A stretch of DNA of 64,000 nucleotides from Fibrobacter sp. UWT2 (GCF_900142545.1 NZ_FRBF01000005.1:185761-249760), one strand, 5' to 3'. Shown: positions 24,536 to 34,026, counted from the stretch's first letter. Program-made: numbers and translations. The notes: generated by a model not told the origin, from the letters alone.

Positions 24536-26605
24536 ATGAAAAATTTTTACGTTACTACCCCGATTTATTATGTGAATGACGCCCCGCATATTGGGCATTC
24601 CTACACCACGGTCTTGGCCGATATTCTCACCCGTTTCCACAAGATTCTGGGCTACCAGACTTTCTTCTTGACCGGTACCGACGAACACGGCCAGAAGGTG
24701 CAGCGCGCCGCCGAAAAGCGCGGCGTGACCCCGCAGGAACACGTGGATGAATACTACCACCGTTTCGAAGACCTGTGGAAGAAGATGGGTATCGGCAACG
24801 ACTTCTTTATCCGCACCACGATGCCCGAACACAAGGCTTTTGTGCAGGAATGCCTGCAGAAACTCTGGGACAAGGGTGAAATTTATTCAAAGGAATACGA
24901 AGGTTGGTACTCCGTCGGCGAAGAACGCTTCTTCAGCGAAGACGAACTCGACGAAAACAAGTGCGACCCCATCAGCCACCGCCCGGTGGAATGGCTCAAA
25001 GAAAAGAACTACTTCTTCAAGATGGGTTCTTACCAGCAGAAGCTGATTGACTTTTTGGAAAGCCACAAGGACTGGATTGTGCCGGACTACCGCTGGAACG
25101 AAATCCGCGGATTCCTCCGCCAGCCGCTGAATGACCTCTGCATCAGCCGCCCGAAGGCACGCCTCAGCTGGGGCATTCCGCTGCCGTTCGACACCGACTA
25201 CGTGACCTACGTTTGGTTCGACGCCTTGCTCAACTACGTGAGCGCCTCCACCGCCTTCCACAAGACCTATGCCGACGGCACGCCGATTTGGCCCGCTACC
25301 TACCACCTGATCGGTAAGGATATTTTGACGACTCACAGCGTGTACTGGCCGACGATGCTCATGGCCCTCGACATTCCGCTCCCGCAGCACATCCTCGCCC
25401 ACGGCTGGTGGCTCGTGAACGGCGGCGAAAAGATGAGCAAGTCCGCAGGCAACGTGGTGAACCCGATGGACTACATGGAAAAGTACGGCATCGACGCGTT
25501 CCGTTACTTCCTGGCCCGCGAAATGGTGGTGGGCCAGGATGCGAACTTCACGCACGACGCCTTCGTGCGCCGCATCAACAGCGACCTCGCCAACGACCTC
25601 GGCAACGTGCTGAACCGCGTACACCGCCTGGTCCTCAACAACTTTGAAGGCAAGCTCCCCGCAGCGACCTCCATCGGCGATGCCGAAAATGAAGTCATCG
25701 ATCTTGCAAACAAGGTCATTGCCGAAATCAAGGAAGGCCTGCCGCAGGCTCGTCTTTCCCAATCTATCGAAACTATCATGCAGCTCGTGCGCAGCATCAA
25801 CCGTTACCTCGAAGTCAAGGCTCCGTGGAAGCTCGCGAAAGACCCTGCCGCGAAGGACGAACTCGCAACGGTTCTTTATGTGTCAGCCGAAGCCGTGCGC
25901 CTTTCGCTCTGCTTGCTGTGGCCGGTGATTCCGGGCAAGTCCGAAGAAGGCCTCGCCATGATCGGTTCCAAGTTCCAGAGTGCCGACGACCTCGCCTGGG
26001 GAATCCTCAAGGGTGGCGAAGCATTCGGCGAAGGCAAGCCGCTCTTCCCGCGTATCGAAGAAGAAGTCAAGAAGCAGGAGCAACAGCCGAAGCCCAAGCA
26101 GAACAAGCCGCTGATGGCCGCCGACGTGCCAGCCGCTATGGACATGCGTGTGGCTCAGATTAAGGAAGTGGCCGACCATCCGGATGCCACGAGCCTCTAC
26201 GTGCTCAAGGTGGACGCCGGCGAAGGCGAACTCCGCACCATCTGCAGCGGCCTCAAGAACAGCTACAAGGCCGAAGAACTCCAGGACCGCAAGATTCTGT
26301 TGTTCGCAAACCTGAAGCCGAGCGCTCTCCGCGGCATCATGAGCCAGGGCATGCTCTTTGCGGGCGACCTCGACAACGAAGCACACACTTGCCGCCTCGT
26401 TTCTGTACCTGAAGACGCCAAGCCCGGTGACCGTGCCCTCTTCAAGGGTGTCGCTCCGAGCGAACCGCGTGAACTCAAGGTGAAGGACTTCGAGAAGATT
26501 GCGCTCTCCGTGAAGGGTGGCGCCGTGTTCTGCGACGCCCTCGCTCTTGAAGTGAACGGCAAGCCGGTGACCTGCGACGTCGCTGACGGCAACGGCGTAC
26601 ACTAA
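24536..26605 (+). CDS. metG: Methionyl-tRNA synthetase
   Basis: 689 residues. Class I catalytic core with PHIGHSYT (HIGH), TGTDEHGQKV and KMSKSAGN (KMSKS), an anticodon-binding helical domain (about 400-540), and a C-terminal EMAP-II/Trbp-type tRNA-binding domain (about 580-689) after a Lys/Gln-rich linker. It charges tRNA-Met. The zinc-knuckle insert has only one Cys, consistent with the zinc-free form. The ATG at 24536 matches the family start MKNFYVTTPIYYVN; an in-frame ATG 57 bases upstream is rejected because it would include the promoter. It is the sole gene of its unit. Confidence 0.96.
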   Translation: MKNFYVTTPIYYVNDAPHIGHSYTTVLADILTRFHKILGYQTFFLTGTDEHGQKVQRAAEKRGVTPQEHVDEYYHRFEDLWKKMGIGNDFFIRTTMPEHKAFVQECLQKLWDKGEIYSKEYEGWYSVGEERFFSEDELDENKCDPISHRPVEWLKEKNYFFKMGSYQQKLIDFLESHKDWIVPDYRWNEIRGFLRQPLNDLCISRPKARLSWGIPLPFDTDYVTYVWFDALLNYVSASTAFHKTYADGTPIWPATYHLIGKDILTTHSVYWPTMLMALDIPLPQHILAHGWWLVNGGEKMSKSAGNVVNPMDYMEKYGIDAFRYFLAREMVVGQDANFTHDAFVRRINSDLANDLGNVLNRVHRLVLNNFEGKLPAATSIGDAENEVIDLANKVIAEIKEGLPQARLSQSIETIMQLVRSINRYLEVKAPWKLAKDPAAKDELATVLYVSAEAVRLSLCLLWPVIPGKSEEGLAMIGSKFQSADDLAWGILKGGEAFGEGKPLFPRIEEEVKKQEQQPKPKQNKPLMAADVPAAMDMRVAQIKEVADHPDATSLYVLKVDAGEGELRTICSGLKNSYKAEELQDRKILLFANLKPSALRGIMSQGMLFAGDLDNEAHTCRLVSVPEDAKPGDRALFKGVAPSEPRELKVKDFEKIALSVKGGAVFCDALALEVNGKPVTCDVADGNGVH

Positions 26606-26624
26606 AAGACCGTTCGCGCCCAAT

Positions 26625-26637
26625 CGGACTAAGTCCG
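26625..26637. repeat. Mini-hairpin with TAA loop after metG
   Basis: CGGAC-TAA-GTCCG, a perfect 5-bp stem with a three-base loop, in the 105-bp gap after metG. Similar triloop hairpins occur at 48273, 61146, 61200, 61220, 63897 and 63928. Confidence 0.6.
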
Positions 26638-26663
26638 TCCCCGAAGCGCTCACTCTCGCAACC

Positions 26664-26690
26664 GCCCCTGTTTAATAACAGGGGCTTCGT
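26664..26690 (+). terminator. Possible terminator after metG
   Basis: Perfect stem GCCCCTGTT / AACAGGGGC (26664-26672, 26677-26685) with loop TAAT. The following TTCGTT is a poor T-tract, so termination efficiency is uncertain. Confidence 0.5.
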
Positions 26691-26710
26691 TGCTCACAGA
26701 AGACTGTATC

Positions 26711-27253
26711 TTATTCCTCTACGTCCACCATTTCGACGTGGAGGTGCTCCATCTCGCCTTTTTCCCAGAGCACCCTGAAACGCGGCCCAAGCTTGTCTTG
26801 GGCCATTTCAGCAACTTCACGGCGCTTGTTCATGGGCATGTCGACGATGCGGAAATCCATAGCCGCATTCTTGTAATGCTTTGAATTCTGCTTATGGTAA
26901 GGGTAATCGTTTCCGCTGGTAATCACGGGAACGTAATCGTCGCCCATTACCTTATGGTAGCAGCGGACCACTTCGATTCCCATCGTATCCATCGCAGGGA
27001 GCAGACTCTCAAGGTACACCCCCGGTTTTTGTCGGGTGCGCTTAAGCAGCAGCTGGTGAACCTCGCGCTGATTAAACGGCTTAAGGTTCAAATGGCGCAT
27101 GTATTCTTCGGCAGACCAGGTTTCTTCGACCTGCTTGGGCTCGTAATGCGGTATCGGGCGGTCATTCGCCTTAATGAGACGATAAACCCCAAACAAGGCC
27201 ACAATCGCAAGCACCGGCGCGATTAAATACAAATGTTTAACAAAAAATTGCAT
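26711..27253 (-). CDS. Membrane-anchored peptidase M15-like protein
   Basis: 180 residues. One N-terminal membrane segment (about 6-26), then an extracytoplasmic domain. VITSGNDYPYHKQNSKHYKNAAMDFRI and MEHLHVEM at the end give His-x6-Asp and His-x-His, the zinc-ligand pattern of M15/VanY/Hedgehog-fold peptidases, which cleave D-Ala peptides or peptidoglycan crosslinks. I infer a murein-related peptidase; substrate unknown. It is divergent from the small lipoprotein gene at 27286 with only 32 bp between the starts. Confidence 0.62.
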   Translation of the reverse strand: MQFFVKHLYLIAPVLAIVALFGVYRLIKANDRPIPHYEPKQVEETWSAEEYMRHLNLKPFNQREVHQLLLKRTRQKPGVYLESLLPAMDTMGIEVVRCYHKVMGDDYVPVITSGNDYPYHKQNSKHYKNAAMDFRIVDMPMNKRREVAEMAQDKLGPRFRVLWEKGEMEHLHVEMVDVEE

Positions 27254-27285
27254 TTTTCCGCCATCAAAAATACTATTTTAAAGGC

Positions 27286-27639
27286 ATGAAAAAAGCAATT
27301 CTTATCTCTGCCTCTCTTATTTCTTCGATGTTCCTTTTCGGCTGCGGCGACAACGCCAACTATACCGGTTGCTGGAAGGGCGAAGCCAATATGATTTTTG
27401 AAGTCCTCTCCGAAAACAACCAGGATTTCACGATTCGCAACGTGAACGGCGACCTTTCCGCCACCATTCAAGAAGGCAAGCTTTGCGGCAAGAATTCTTT
27501 GGACATGCCCTACTGCATGAGCGTCAAGGGCGACTCCGCTTATTATGAATTCGGCGGCATCACCACCGGTTACGCCCGCATTAGCAAAGAAGAATACGAA
27601 GACATCTTCGCTTCGCAGAAAAAAGCAGCGATTGAATAA
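27286..27639 (+). CDS. Small hypothetical lipoprotein
   Basis: 117 residues. Signal MKKAILISASLISSMFLFGC with a lipobox Cys, then GDNANYTGCWKGEANMIFEV and an all-beta-looking mature part with four cysteines, which may form disulfides. I do not recognise a family; the pattern resembles small calycin-like lipoproteins. TATTTT ends six bases before the ATG, overlapping AAAGG, so translation could be leaderless or use a very short leader. It converges on the PDZ-thioredoxin gene. Confidence 0.7.
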   Translation: MKKAILISASLISSMFLFGCGDNANYTGCWKGEANMIFEVLSENNQDFTIRNVNGDLSATIQEGKLCGKNSLDMPYCMSVKGDSAYYEFGGITTGYARISKEEYEDIFASQKKAAIE

Positions 27640-27655
27640 CAACCGCCGCCGCGAA

Positions 27656-28417
27656 TCAATCGATTACGTCTTTAAGGATCTGCTCGATCATGTATTCGGT
27701 AGGAGCTCCGCTCCAGACCCGCTTGATGTAGCCGTCCTTATCCAGCAGCATTAGTGTTGGAACTGCGTGGATGCCATAGCGCATCCACATTTCTTTTTTA
27801 GCATCGCGGTAAAGCGGATACGGCGACGCATGCTGGTGTGCATAGAAATCATTCAGAGTTTCGAGCGGCTCGTCGGCAATACCGATGATTTCGACACCCT
27901 TGGAACTGTACTTTTTATAGATGTTCGCCAGCACCGGGAGCGTCTTGCGGCAAGGACCGCACCAAGTCGCCCAGAAATCCAGAAGCGTCGCCTTCGGTTT
28001 ATCCTTGCGTTTTTCGCCGTTCTGGTAGAAGTTCTCGCCAAATTTTGCAATCTTACTACCAATCGCAGAACCCGTCAGATTACTGATGTCGTCTGGGCGT
28101 TCCGTCAAGGCCACATTCAAGGTCTGCTTTTTCCCGTCGCGGGCAATTTCGATCTTTACCTTCTGGCCAGCCTTATGGCTTGTAATCGCAGACTGGATCT
28201 GGCTCATGTCCGTGAGCGTTTTCCCCTGCACACCAATAATCTGGTCGCCGGCAACCATGCCCGCCGTAAAGCAGCCCGATTCCGGATGCACGCCAATGAC
28301 GTTTAAGGCGAGGTGGTTTTCGAAAGTCGCCTTTTTAAAGGTGACTCCCAGCCAGGGAACAGCAAAAGAAGCGCCTGTAGCAACAAGAAGCGCGAGAGCA
28401 AAAGTGCGAATACGCAT
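27656..28417 (-). CDS. Exported PDZ - thioredoxin (TlpA-like) fusion
   Basis: 253 residues. Cleavable-type signal peptide (MRIRTFALALLVATGASFA), a PDZ domain (about 35-110: SGCFTAGMVAGDQIIGVQGKTL), then a TlpA/ResA-like thioredoxin domain (about 115-253) with FWATWCGPCRKTLP and the cis-Pro loop HAVPTLMLL. It probably reduces disulfides in the periplasm or matures cytochromes; PDZ attached directly to a TlpA domain is uncommon. Its ATG is two bases after the pyrD stop, so it is co-transcribed with pyrD. Confidence 0.82.
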   Translation of the reverse strand: MRIRTFALALLVATGASFAVPWLGVTFKKATFENHLALNVIGVHPESGCFTAGMVAGDQIIGVQGKTLTDMSQIQSAITSHKAGQKVKIEIARDGKKQTLNVALTERPDDISNLTGSAIGSKIAKFGENFYQNGEKRKDKPKATLLDFWATWCGPCRKTLPVLANIYKKYSSKGVEIIGIADEPLETLNDFYAHQHASPYPLYRDAKKEMWMRYGIHAVPTLMLLDKDGYIKRVWSGAPTEYMIEQILKDVID

Positions 28418-28419
28418 GA

Positions 28420-29607
28420 TTAAACAGCTTTAGTTTGTTTGGGATTGTGATCGTCGTAATCCGAGAGCGTGGTATAACCCGTTTCCAAAAGGGCCGCTTC
28501 AAGTTCCTTACGCATGGCATGTGCTGCCATCCAACGGAAAGCCACCACCGAGTAGCATTCCACCGCATCTACACCCAGCTTGATCAGGTCAAAAATCTTG
28601 AAACCGTGGTCAATACCGCCGCAGGCTATCACGCTAATCTGGGGATAATGCTTGCGGATGTAGGTCACGTTCCACATCATGTTTTCGTAGAGCGGACGGC
28701 CAGACATGCCACCGCAATCGCCGTCAGCGCGGAGCGGGGTCAAGTCTTCGAACTTGGTTTCAACCGGAAGTTCGCTAATCTTCTTGGTCGGGTAAGTATT
28801 GCCCACCACCACGCCGTTCACGCCCGTACGCACGATCATGTCCATGACATTCACCAGGTGGCGTTCCGACAGGTCGGGGCTAATCTTGGCATACACGGCC
28901 TTACGAATCGCCTGGGCATTGCGGTACTTCATGATTTCGCCGAAAATGCGTTCGGTCAGAGACAAGTCCATGTCTACGCGGGATTCGCCGGTATTGGGGC
29001 AGCTCAAGTTGATTTCGATAAAGTCGCCCGCCTTGTAAGCAATGGCGAAGCTTTCGAGCAAGTCCTTCAGTTTTTCTTCGTCGTCGGTGAGGCCCGGAGT
29101 TTCAGCCACCGAAACACCTACGCAGAGTCCTACCTTGTGAGCCTTGGTCAGCTGTTCGTCGGCACGACGAGCGATGACTTCGACACCTTCGTTGTTCAAG
29201 CCCATGCTGTTATGGATGGCTCGTTCATTCTCTAAAAAGCCGATACGGGGGCGGTGAGTGTTACCTTCGCGGAACTTGCGGGTCGCCGTTCCGACCGTGA
29301 TGCCACCAAAGCCCATGTTCGCATAGTCGCAAATGCGCTTGGCCGTCTTATTGGCACCAGCAGCCAAAATGATGGGGCAACCCAGGTACAGGGAATTGCT
29401 GTGGTCCGGGAAGGTGATAACGCGCTTGAGAGTCTTGCTCAAGTCGGGGCGGCCACCCATAAAAGGAATGTAGGGGGCAAACCGGGCAGCATGCTTCAAA
29501 GAATCGTGACGGAATTCCGGGTTATTGTGAAAAATGCGGCGGATCAAGGCCAGAACACGGTCGCCGAAATTCAGGTAATACTCGTGGTTTACACAATTAA
29601 AAGACAT
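28420..29607 (-). CDS. pyrD: Dihydroorotate dehydrogenase
   Basis: 395 residues. The barrel has ILAAGANKTAK, GFGGITVGTAT, the class-2-like NSMGLNNEG, KISPDLSE, CGGMSGRPL and VIACGGIDH. The active-site loop is NLSCPNT with Cys 203 as the likely base. Class 2 enzymes such as E. coli PyrD have Ser here (NISSPNT), while Cys is usual in class 1. About 75 residues precede the barrel, like the membrane-binding extension of class 2. It oxidises dihydroorotate to orotate in pyrimidine synthesis. RBS AAAAGGAA precedes the ATG. Confidence 0.87.
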   Translation of the reverse strand: MSFNCVNHEYYLNFGDRVLALIRRIFHNNPEFRHDSLKHAARFAPYIPFMGGRPDLSKTLKRVITFPDHSNSLYLGCPIILAAGANKTAKRICDYANMGFGGITVGTATRKFREGNTHRPRIGFLENERAIHNSMGLNNEGVEVIARRADEQLTKAHKVGLCVGVSVAETPGLTDDEEKLKDLLESFAIAYKAGDFIEINLSCPNTGESRVDMDLSLTERIFGEIMKYRNAQAIRKAVYAKISPDLSERHLVNVMDMIVRTGVNGVVVGNTYPTKKISELPVETKFEDLTPLRADGDCGGMSGRPLYENMMWNVTYIRKHYPQISVIACGGIDHGFKIFDLIKLGVDAVECYSVVAFRWMAAHAMRKELEAALLETGYTTLSDYDDHNPKQTKAV

Positions 29608-29703
29608 GGGTATTCCTTTTGCCTAAACTTATAGCCTATAAAATAGAAAATATACCCCAACTAAGACCATTTTAAAAATCGTTTTCTATTTTGTTTAACG
29701 AAT

Positions 29704-31089
29704 ATGGAACAGAAAACAATTGATTTTGTCGTCAAGGCCATCCACGAAAAGATGCCCGCCTATATCCAGACCCTGAGCGATCTGGTAAAAATTCCGTCTA
29801 TCAGTTTTGACAATTTTGACCAAAAATACGTACTGGACTCCGCCGAAAAGGTCAAGGAACTCTTTTTGCAGGCCGGCCTCACCAACGTGCAGTTTTTGTT
29901 GCCGCCCAGCGGACGCCCCTCTGTATACGGCGAAAGCCTTACGAGCCCTGACAAGCCTACGGTACTTTTGTACGCCCACCACGACGTGCAGCCCCCTATG
30001 CGCGAAGCCCTCTGGAACACCAAGCCTTTTGAAGCGAGCCTCCAGGGTGACCGACTCTATGGCCGCGGCACTGCCGATGACAAGGCGGGTATCGTGACAC
30101 ACTTGGCCGCCTTGGAACAGGTGCGAGCCCTCAAGAAGAACGACGGTCCAAACCTCAAGTTCCTGATTGAAGGCGAAGAAGAATCCGGAAGCGCCGGCTT
30201 CGAAACCATCTTGAAAAAACACGCCGAACTCTTGAAGAGCGATGCCGTTATCGTGGCAGACCTGGGTAACTTTGCCAAGGGCACGCCCTCGATTACCACA
30301 ACGCTCCGCGGCATGAGCGCAGTGAACGTGGAACTCAAGGCTACCAAGGCGCCGCTCCATTCGGGTAGCTGGTCAGGCCCGATTCCCGACCCGGGTCAGG
30401 TACTTTGCCGCATGATCGCAAACCTTACCGACGGCAAGGGCAACATCTTGATTCCGAATTTCGAAGATACGCTTGTGCCGCCCACCGAAGCAGAACTTGC
30501 CTCGTACAAGAGCCTCGGCATGACCGAGAAAATTTTCCGCAACGACGGCGGCATCCTAGAAAGCGTCAAGCTTAAAGTCCCTGAAGACGAGATTCTACTC
30601 TCGCTGTGGCGCAGGCCCTCAATTGTAGTAACCGCCATGGAAATCGGTAGCCGCACGAACGCCGGCAACGTTTTGCAGAACTGCGCCTACGCACGCATCG
30701 GCATTCGCCTTGCCCCCGGCATGAACGCCGACGTGGCGACCCAGCAGCTGGTGGAATTCTTGCAGGCGCAGGTACCCTACGGCCTGCAATGCCACATTAC
30801 CACCGAAGATGGCGCCAACCCCTTCGTAACCGATACCACTCACCCCTTCTTTAAGAAGATGAGCGAATCCATGGCAACGGCATACGGTGCCGAGACTAAG
30901 TTTATTGGCTGCGGCGCAAGCATTCCCGGAGCAGAACTGTTCCGCAACACCTTCGGCGACATTCCTATTTTGCTCACAGGCCTCGAAGACCCCGAATGCA
31001 ACGCCCACGGCGAAAACGAAAGCCTCTACTTGCCCGACTTTGAACACGGCATTGTAGCCGAAACCCTATTCTTTGGAGAAATCTGCTAA
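29704..31089 (+). CDS. M20 family dipeptidase/metallopeptidase
   Basis: 461 residues. Metal ligands are visible: YAHHDVQPP (His, Asp), GRGTADDKAG (Asp), IEGEEESGS (Glu pair), DLGNF and the terminal CNAHGENES (His). A dimerisation domain is inserted at about 190-350. It matches the M20 dipeptidase (CNDP/DapE-like) branch that cleaves di- or tripeptides. It overlaps cobB by one base (TAATG), so the two are coupled. TATTTT ends 11 bases before the ATG and no Shine-Dalgarno is visible. Confidence 0.87.
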   Translation: MEQKTIDFVVKAIHEKMPAYIQTLSDLVKIPSISFDNFDQKYVLDSAEKVKELFLQAGLTNVQFLLPPSGRPSVYGESLTSPDKPTVLLYAHHDVQPPMREALWNTKPFEASLQGDRLYGRGTADDKAGIVTHLAALEQVRALKKNDGPNLKFLIEGEEESGSAGFETILKKHAELLKSDAVIVADLGNFAKGTPSITTTLRGMSAVNVELKATKAPLHSGSWSGPIPDPGQVLCRMIANLTDGKGNILIPNFEDTLVPPTEAELASYKSLGMTEKIFRNDGGILESVKLKVPEDEILLSLWRRPSIVVTAMEIGSRTNAGNVLQNCAYARIGIRLAPGMNADVATQQLVEFLQAQVPYGLQCHITTEDGANPFVTDTTHPFFKKMSESMATAYGAETKFIGCGASIPGAELFRNTFGDIPILLTGLEDPECNAHGENESLYLPDFEHGIVAETLFFGEIC

Positions 31090-31790
31090 TGAGTACTACA
31101 AAGTTTCCTAGACTCGTTGTACTGACCGGTGCCGGCATTAGTGCGGAATCGGGACTTCGCACATTCCGTGGCAATGACGGTATGTGGGAACATGAAAACA
31201 TTGACGACGTGTGTACGCCCGAAGGCTACTACCGCGACAAGAAGCGCGTAAAGGACTTCTACAACTTCTTGCGCAAGGGACTCAAGGAACACGAACCCAA
31301 TGCCGCACACTTCGCCTTGGCCGAACTGGAACAGCGTCTGGGCGATGATTTTCTGCTGGTGACGCAGAACGTGGACAACCTGCATGAACGTGCCGGTTCC
31401 AAGCGCGTGCTGCACATGCACGGCGACTTGATGCGCCTGACCTGCGAACACAACCCGAAGCATGAATTTATATTCGACGGCGAAGAAACTTTAGAGACTC
31501 GCTGCCCGTTCTGCGGAGCCATGAGCCGCCCGGACATCGTATTCTTTGGCGAGCAGCCGCTGTACATGGAAGAAATCCAGGATGCCTTAAGGCACTGCAA
31601 GGAATTCGTGTACATCGGTACCAGCAGCGTGGTCTACCCCGCCGCTGGTTTCAAGAGCTTCGCGAAGAGCTTTGGCGCGAAGGTGACATGCCTGAACCTG
31701 GAAGTGCCCACTAGCGACCCCTACACCGACGTATTCGTAGAAGGCAAGGCGACGGATATCGTCCCTAAATGGTGCGAGAATTTTAAGTAA
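31089..31790 (+). CDS. cobB: NAD-dependent protein deacylase (sirtuin)
   Basis: 233 residues. Sirtuin motifs: GAGISAESGLRTFRG, TQNVDNLHERAGSKRVLHMHG (catalytic His) and a zinc module reduced to LTCEH...RCPFCG (three Cys), then RPDIVFFGE. The overall layout is the class III (SIRT5/CobB) type that removes acetyl or succinyl groups from lysine. In the class III Arg/Tyr region GMWE is followed by HENIDDVCTPEGYY; exact specificity is not assigned. It is coupled to the M20 peptidase gene. Confidence 0.9.
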   Translation: MSTTKFPRLVVLTGAGISAESGLRTFRGNDGMWEHENIDDVCTPEGYYRDKKRVKDFYNFLRKGLKEHEPNAAHFALAELEQRLGDDFLLVTQNVDNLHERAGSKRVLHMHGDLMRLTCEHNPKHEFIFDGEETLETRCPFCGAMSRPDIVFFGEQPLYMEEIQDALRHCKEFVYIGTSSVVYPAAGFKSFAKSFGAKVTCLNLEVPTSDPYTDVFVEGKATDIVPKWCENFK

Positions 31791-31879
31791 AGTAAAATGC
31801 TATTATAGATCGTCATTCAGACTGGATTTTAGTAACGTAAAATCACATTCTTTGACTAAGAAATCAAGGGGAAAATACA

Positions 31880-32479
31880 ATGAAGAAATTACTTGCAGCG
31901 TTATCTATTCTATCCATCGTTGCGTGTTCCGACAACAGCAGTACTACATCCGCATCGAACGACGGAGCAACAAGTTGCAATTACACATTTGAATGTGATT
32001 CAAAAATTCATGTTAAAAACAATAAAATCTATTTTGAAAATGACAGCATTGTCTTAAGTGGAATATTTCTCAACCATTTTCTTGAAGAAACATGGTCTAT
32101 GAAAGATTTCATGAATCGTTTAGAAAACGTATATTGGGCGTCTACCACACTCAAAGACACCCTTCTCACAGAAACTCAAGTAGCAGAGAACGAACATCAT
32201 AGTAGTTTTATTTTAATGCCCCCGGATGAGGATAAACTTATTAAATACAACTCTACAGATGCAATTCTCCCCATTATTGAGCAAACCTATCAATCATGCC
32301 AAAATGACCCTGGTTGCTACATTCAATATCAAGCTCGCTTACAAAACCCGGACAATGATAAAATTAGGGATGCGGAAAACTGGCTTAAATTAGTTAGTAT
32401 CAAAAACGATTTAACTGGCGAGTCCATATGCAAACTCGCAAATACAGAATGCAAGAAAGAGCGGTATGTAACAGAATAA
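31880..32479 (+). CDS. AT-rich hypothetical lipoprotein
   Basis: 199 residues. Signal MKKLLAALSILSIVAC with lipobox, then SDNSSTTSASNDG. The mature part has six cysteines (about 35-190) and no family I recognise. RBS AAGGGG lies upstream. It is clearly more AT-rich than the flanking core genes, as is the next gene, marking a small accessory patch. Confidence 0.65.
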   Translation: MKKLLAALSILSIVACSDNSSTTSASNDGATSCNYTFECDSKIHVKNNKIYFENDSIVLSGIFLNHFLEETWSMKDFMNRLENVYWASTTLKDTLLTETQVAENEHHSSFILMPPDEDKLIKYNSTDAILPIIEQTYQSCQNDPGCYIQYQARLQNPDNDKIRDAENWLKLVSIKNDLTGESICKLANTECKKERYVTE

Positions 32480-32573
32480 CAAATCCTCGGTACACTGAAG
32501 AAACTACTTATTGGACAAATACTCTCTCAAAGTACTTTCAAATTCAGTTCAAACAAATATATTGCAACGCACA

Positions 32574-32951
32574 TTATAAAGGTATTTTGCCATCTTTTTG
32601 ACGTAGTGTACCAAATTTATGTTTAACAAGAAACCGTTCAAAATCTGATATGTCTATTATATTGTTTTCTTTTAAAAATTTTTGATATTCAAATGGTTTT
32701 GTATAAACTTCAAACCAAAACTTTTCATATTTTGAACTTTCCACACCATTCGAACTTGAGTGACGAGCTGTAAGAGCCCATATCGAAACAACATCTTCAT
32801 AATGTTGATGACGTTTCCATCTATCACGTTTTTTTGAAAGAAAGTTTTCTAACAAAACACCACTACAAACAAACACCCCTCCAATAACGCCTCCAACAAT
32901 AGCTTCTGATTTATTAGCAAAGCAAAGAAAAATTTCATCAAGAATTGACAT
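32574..32951 (-). CDS. AT-rich small membrane protein, unknown
   Basis: 125 residues. One hydrophobic segment (about 15-35: AIVGGVIGGVFVCSGVLLENFL) followed by a basic and aromatic cytoplasmic tail. No family recognised. Strong A/T bias and codon use unlike the neighbours suggest recent acquisition. It converges on the lipoprotein gene at 31880-32479 with 94 bp between stops and no obvious terminator. Confidence 0.5.
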   Translation of the reverse strand: MSILDEIFLCFANKSEAIVGGVIGGVFVCSGVLLENFLSKKRDRWKRHQHYEDVVSIWALTARHSSSNGVESSKYEKFWFEVYTKPFEYQKFLKENNIIDISDFERFLVKHKFGTLRQKDGKIPL

Positions 32952-33006
32952 ATCAACCCATACCTTTCTATAATTTTAAAACAGTGCTAAAAACAGCGAA
33001 ATTCTG

Positions 33007-34026
33007 TTATAAGTAGAAACAGCAAGCTTCGTGGTTCGTTGAGCCCGGAGCTTTTTGTTTTGGCGGCAATTCGTCGCTGCGGCATTGTTCGGTACATTTT
33101 TCGCAGCGGTCCGCAAAACGGCAACCCTTCGCAAAGTCACGCGGATGCGGCACAGAACCCGGAATTGATTTCATCGTGCGCATATCGCTGTGATTCTCGG
33201 GAATAGCGGCAAGCAGCCCTTGCGTGTACGGATGCATCGGAGAGTCAATTACGTCGCGCACAGCACCCGTTTCTACAATGCGACCCGCATACATCACCGC
33301 CACTCGGTCAGCATACTGCGATACGATTCCCATGTTATGGGTAATCAGGAGCACCGCCGTCCCCATACGATTCGCCATATCCTTAAGCACCGCAAGCACC
33401 TGCGCCTGCACCGTGACATCCAAGGCCGTCGTCGGTTCATCAGCGATAATCAGCTTCGGCTTAGAAAGCAGCGCCATCACGATGCACACGCGCTGCAACA
33501 TACCGCCAGAAAGCTCGTGAGGGTAAGCATCCAAGACACGGTTCACATCTTTGAAGCCCGCAAGGGTAAGCATCTCGCGGATAACCGTCATGAAGTCACC
33601 CTTGGAATGCTTGCAGAACTTGAAGACTTCCATCAGCTGTTTCTTGATCGTCACCACCGGATTCAAGGCCTGCATAGGCTCCTGAAAGATGCACGAAATT
33701 TCAGAGCCGCGGACTTTTTGCAAATCGGCAAGCGGGAGCTTCGCCAAATCAATCGGAGCAGCATCTTCACTGGTGCGATACAGCACGGAGCCTTCTACAA
33801 TCTGGGCGCTAGGCTGAGGCAACAGCCTTAAGATGCTCATGGCGGTCACGCTCTTTCCGCAGCCCGACTCGCCCACCAGCGCAAAGAACTCGCCGGTACG
33901 AATGTCGAAGGAAACGCGGTCCGTGACCTGCAGCGGCTTGATACCGTCGCGCGGATTGCCCTTCTTGTCGAACCCGAAAGCAACCGAGAGATCGCGCACC
34001 TGCAAAACCGGCAAAGAATTAGACAT
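33007..34026 (-). CDS. Peptide ABC transporter ATP-binding protein (DppD/OppD type)
   Basis: 339 residues. Walker A GESGCGKS, Q-loop FQEPMQALNP, signature LSGGMLQRV, Walker B LIIADEPTTAL and switch His ITHN. The C-terminal oligopeptide extension (PGSVPHPRDFAKGCRFADRCEKC) has the cysteine cluster of DppD/OppD-family subunits. The ATG at 34026 was chosen over an upstream in-frame ATG because the domain begins there; it overlaps the permease stop by 8 bp. It powers uptake of short peptides or similar solutes. Confidence 0.88.
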   Translation of the reverse strand: MSNSLPVLQVRDLSVAFGFDKKGNPRDGIKPLQVTDRVSFDIRTGEFFALVGESGCGKSVTAMSILRLLPQPSAQIVEGSVLYRTSEDAAPIDLAKLPLADLQKVRGSEISCIFQEPMQALNPVVTIKKQLMEVFKFCKHSKGDFMTVIREMLTLAGFKDVNRVLDAYPHELSGGMLQRVCIVMALLSKPKLIIADEPTTALDVTVQAQVLAVLKDMANRMGTAVLLITHNMGIVSQYADRVAVMYAGRIVETGAVRDVIDSPMHPYTQGLLAAIPENHSDMRTMKSIPGSVPHPRDFAKGCRFADRCEKCTEQCRSDELPPKQKAPGSTNHEACCFYL

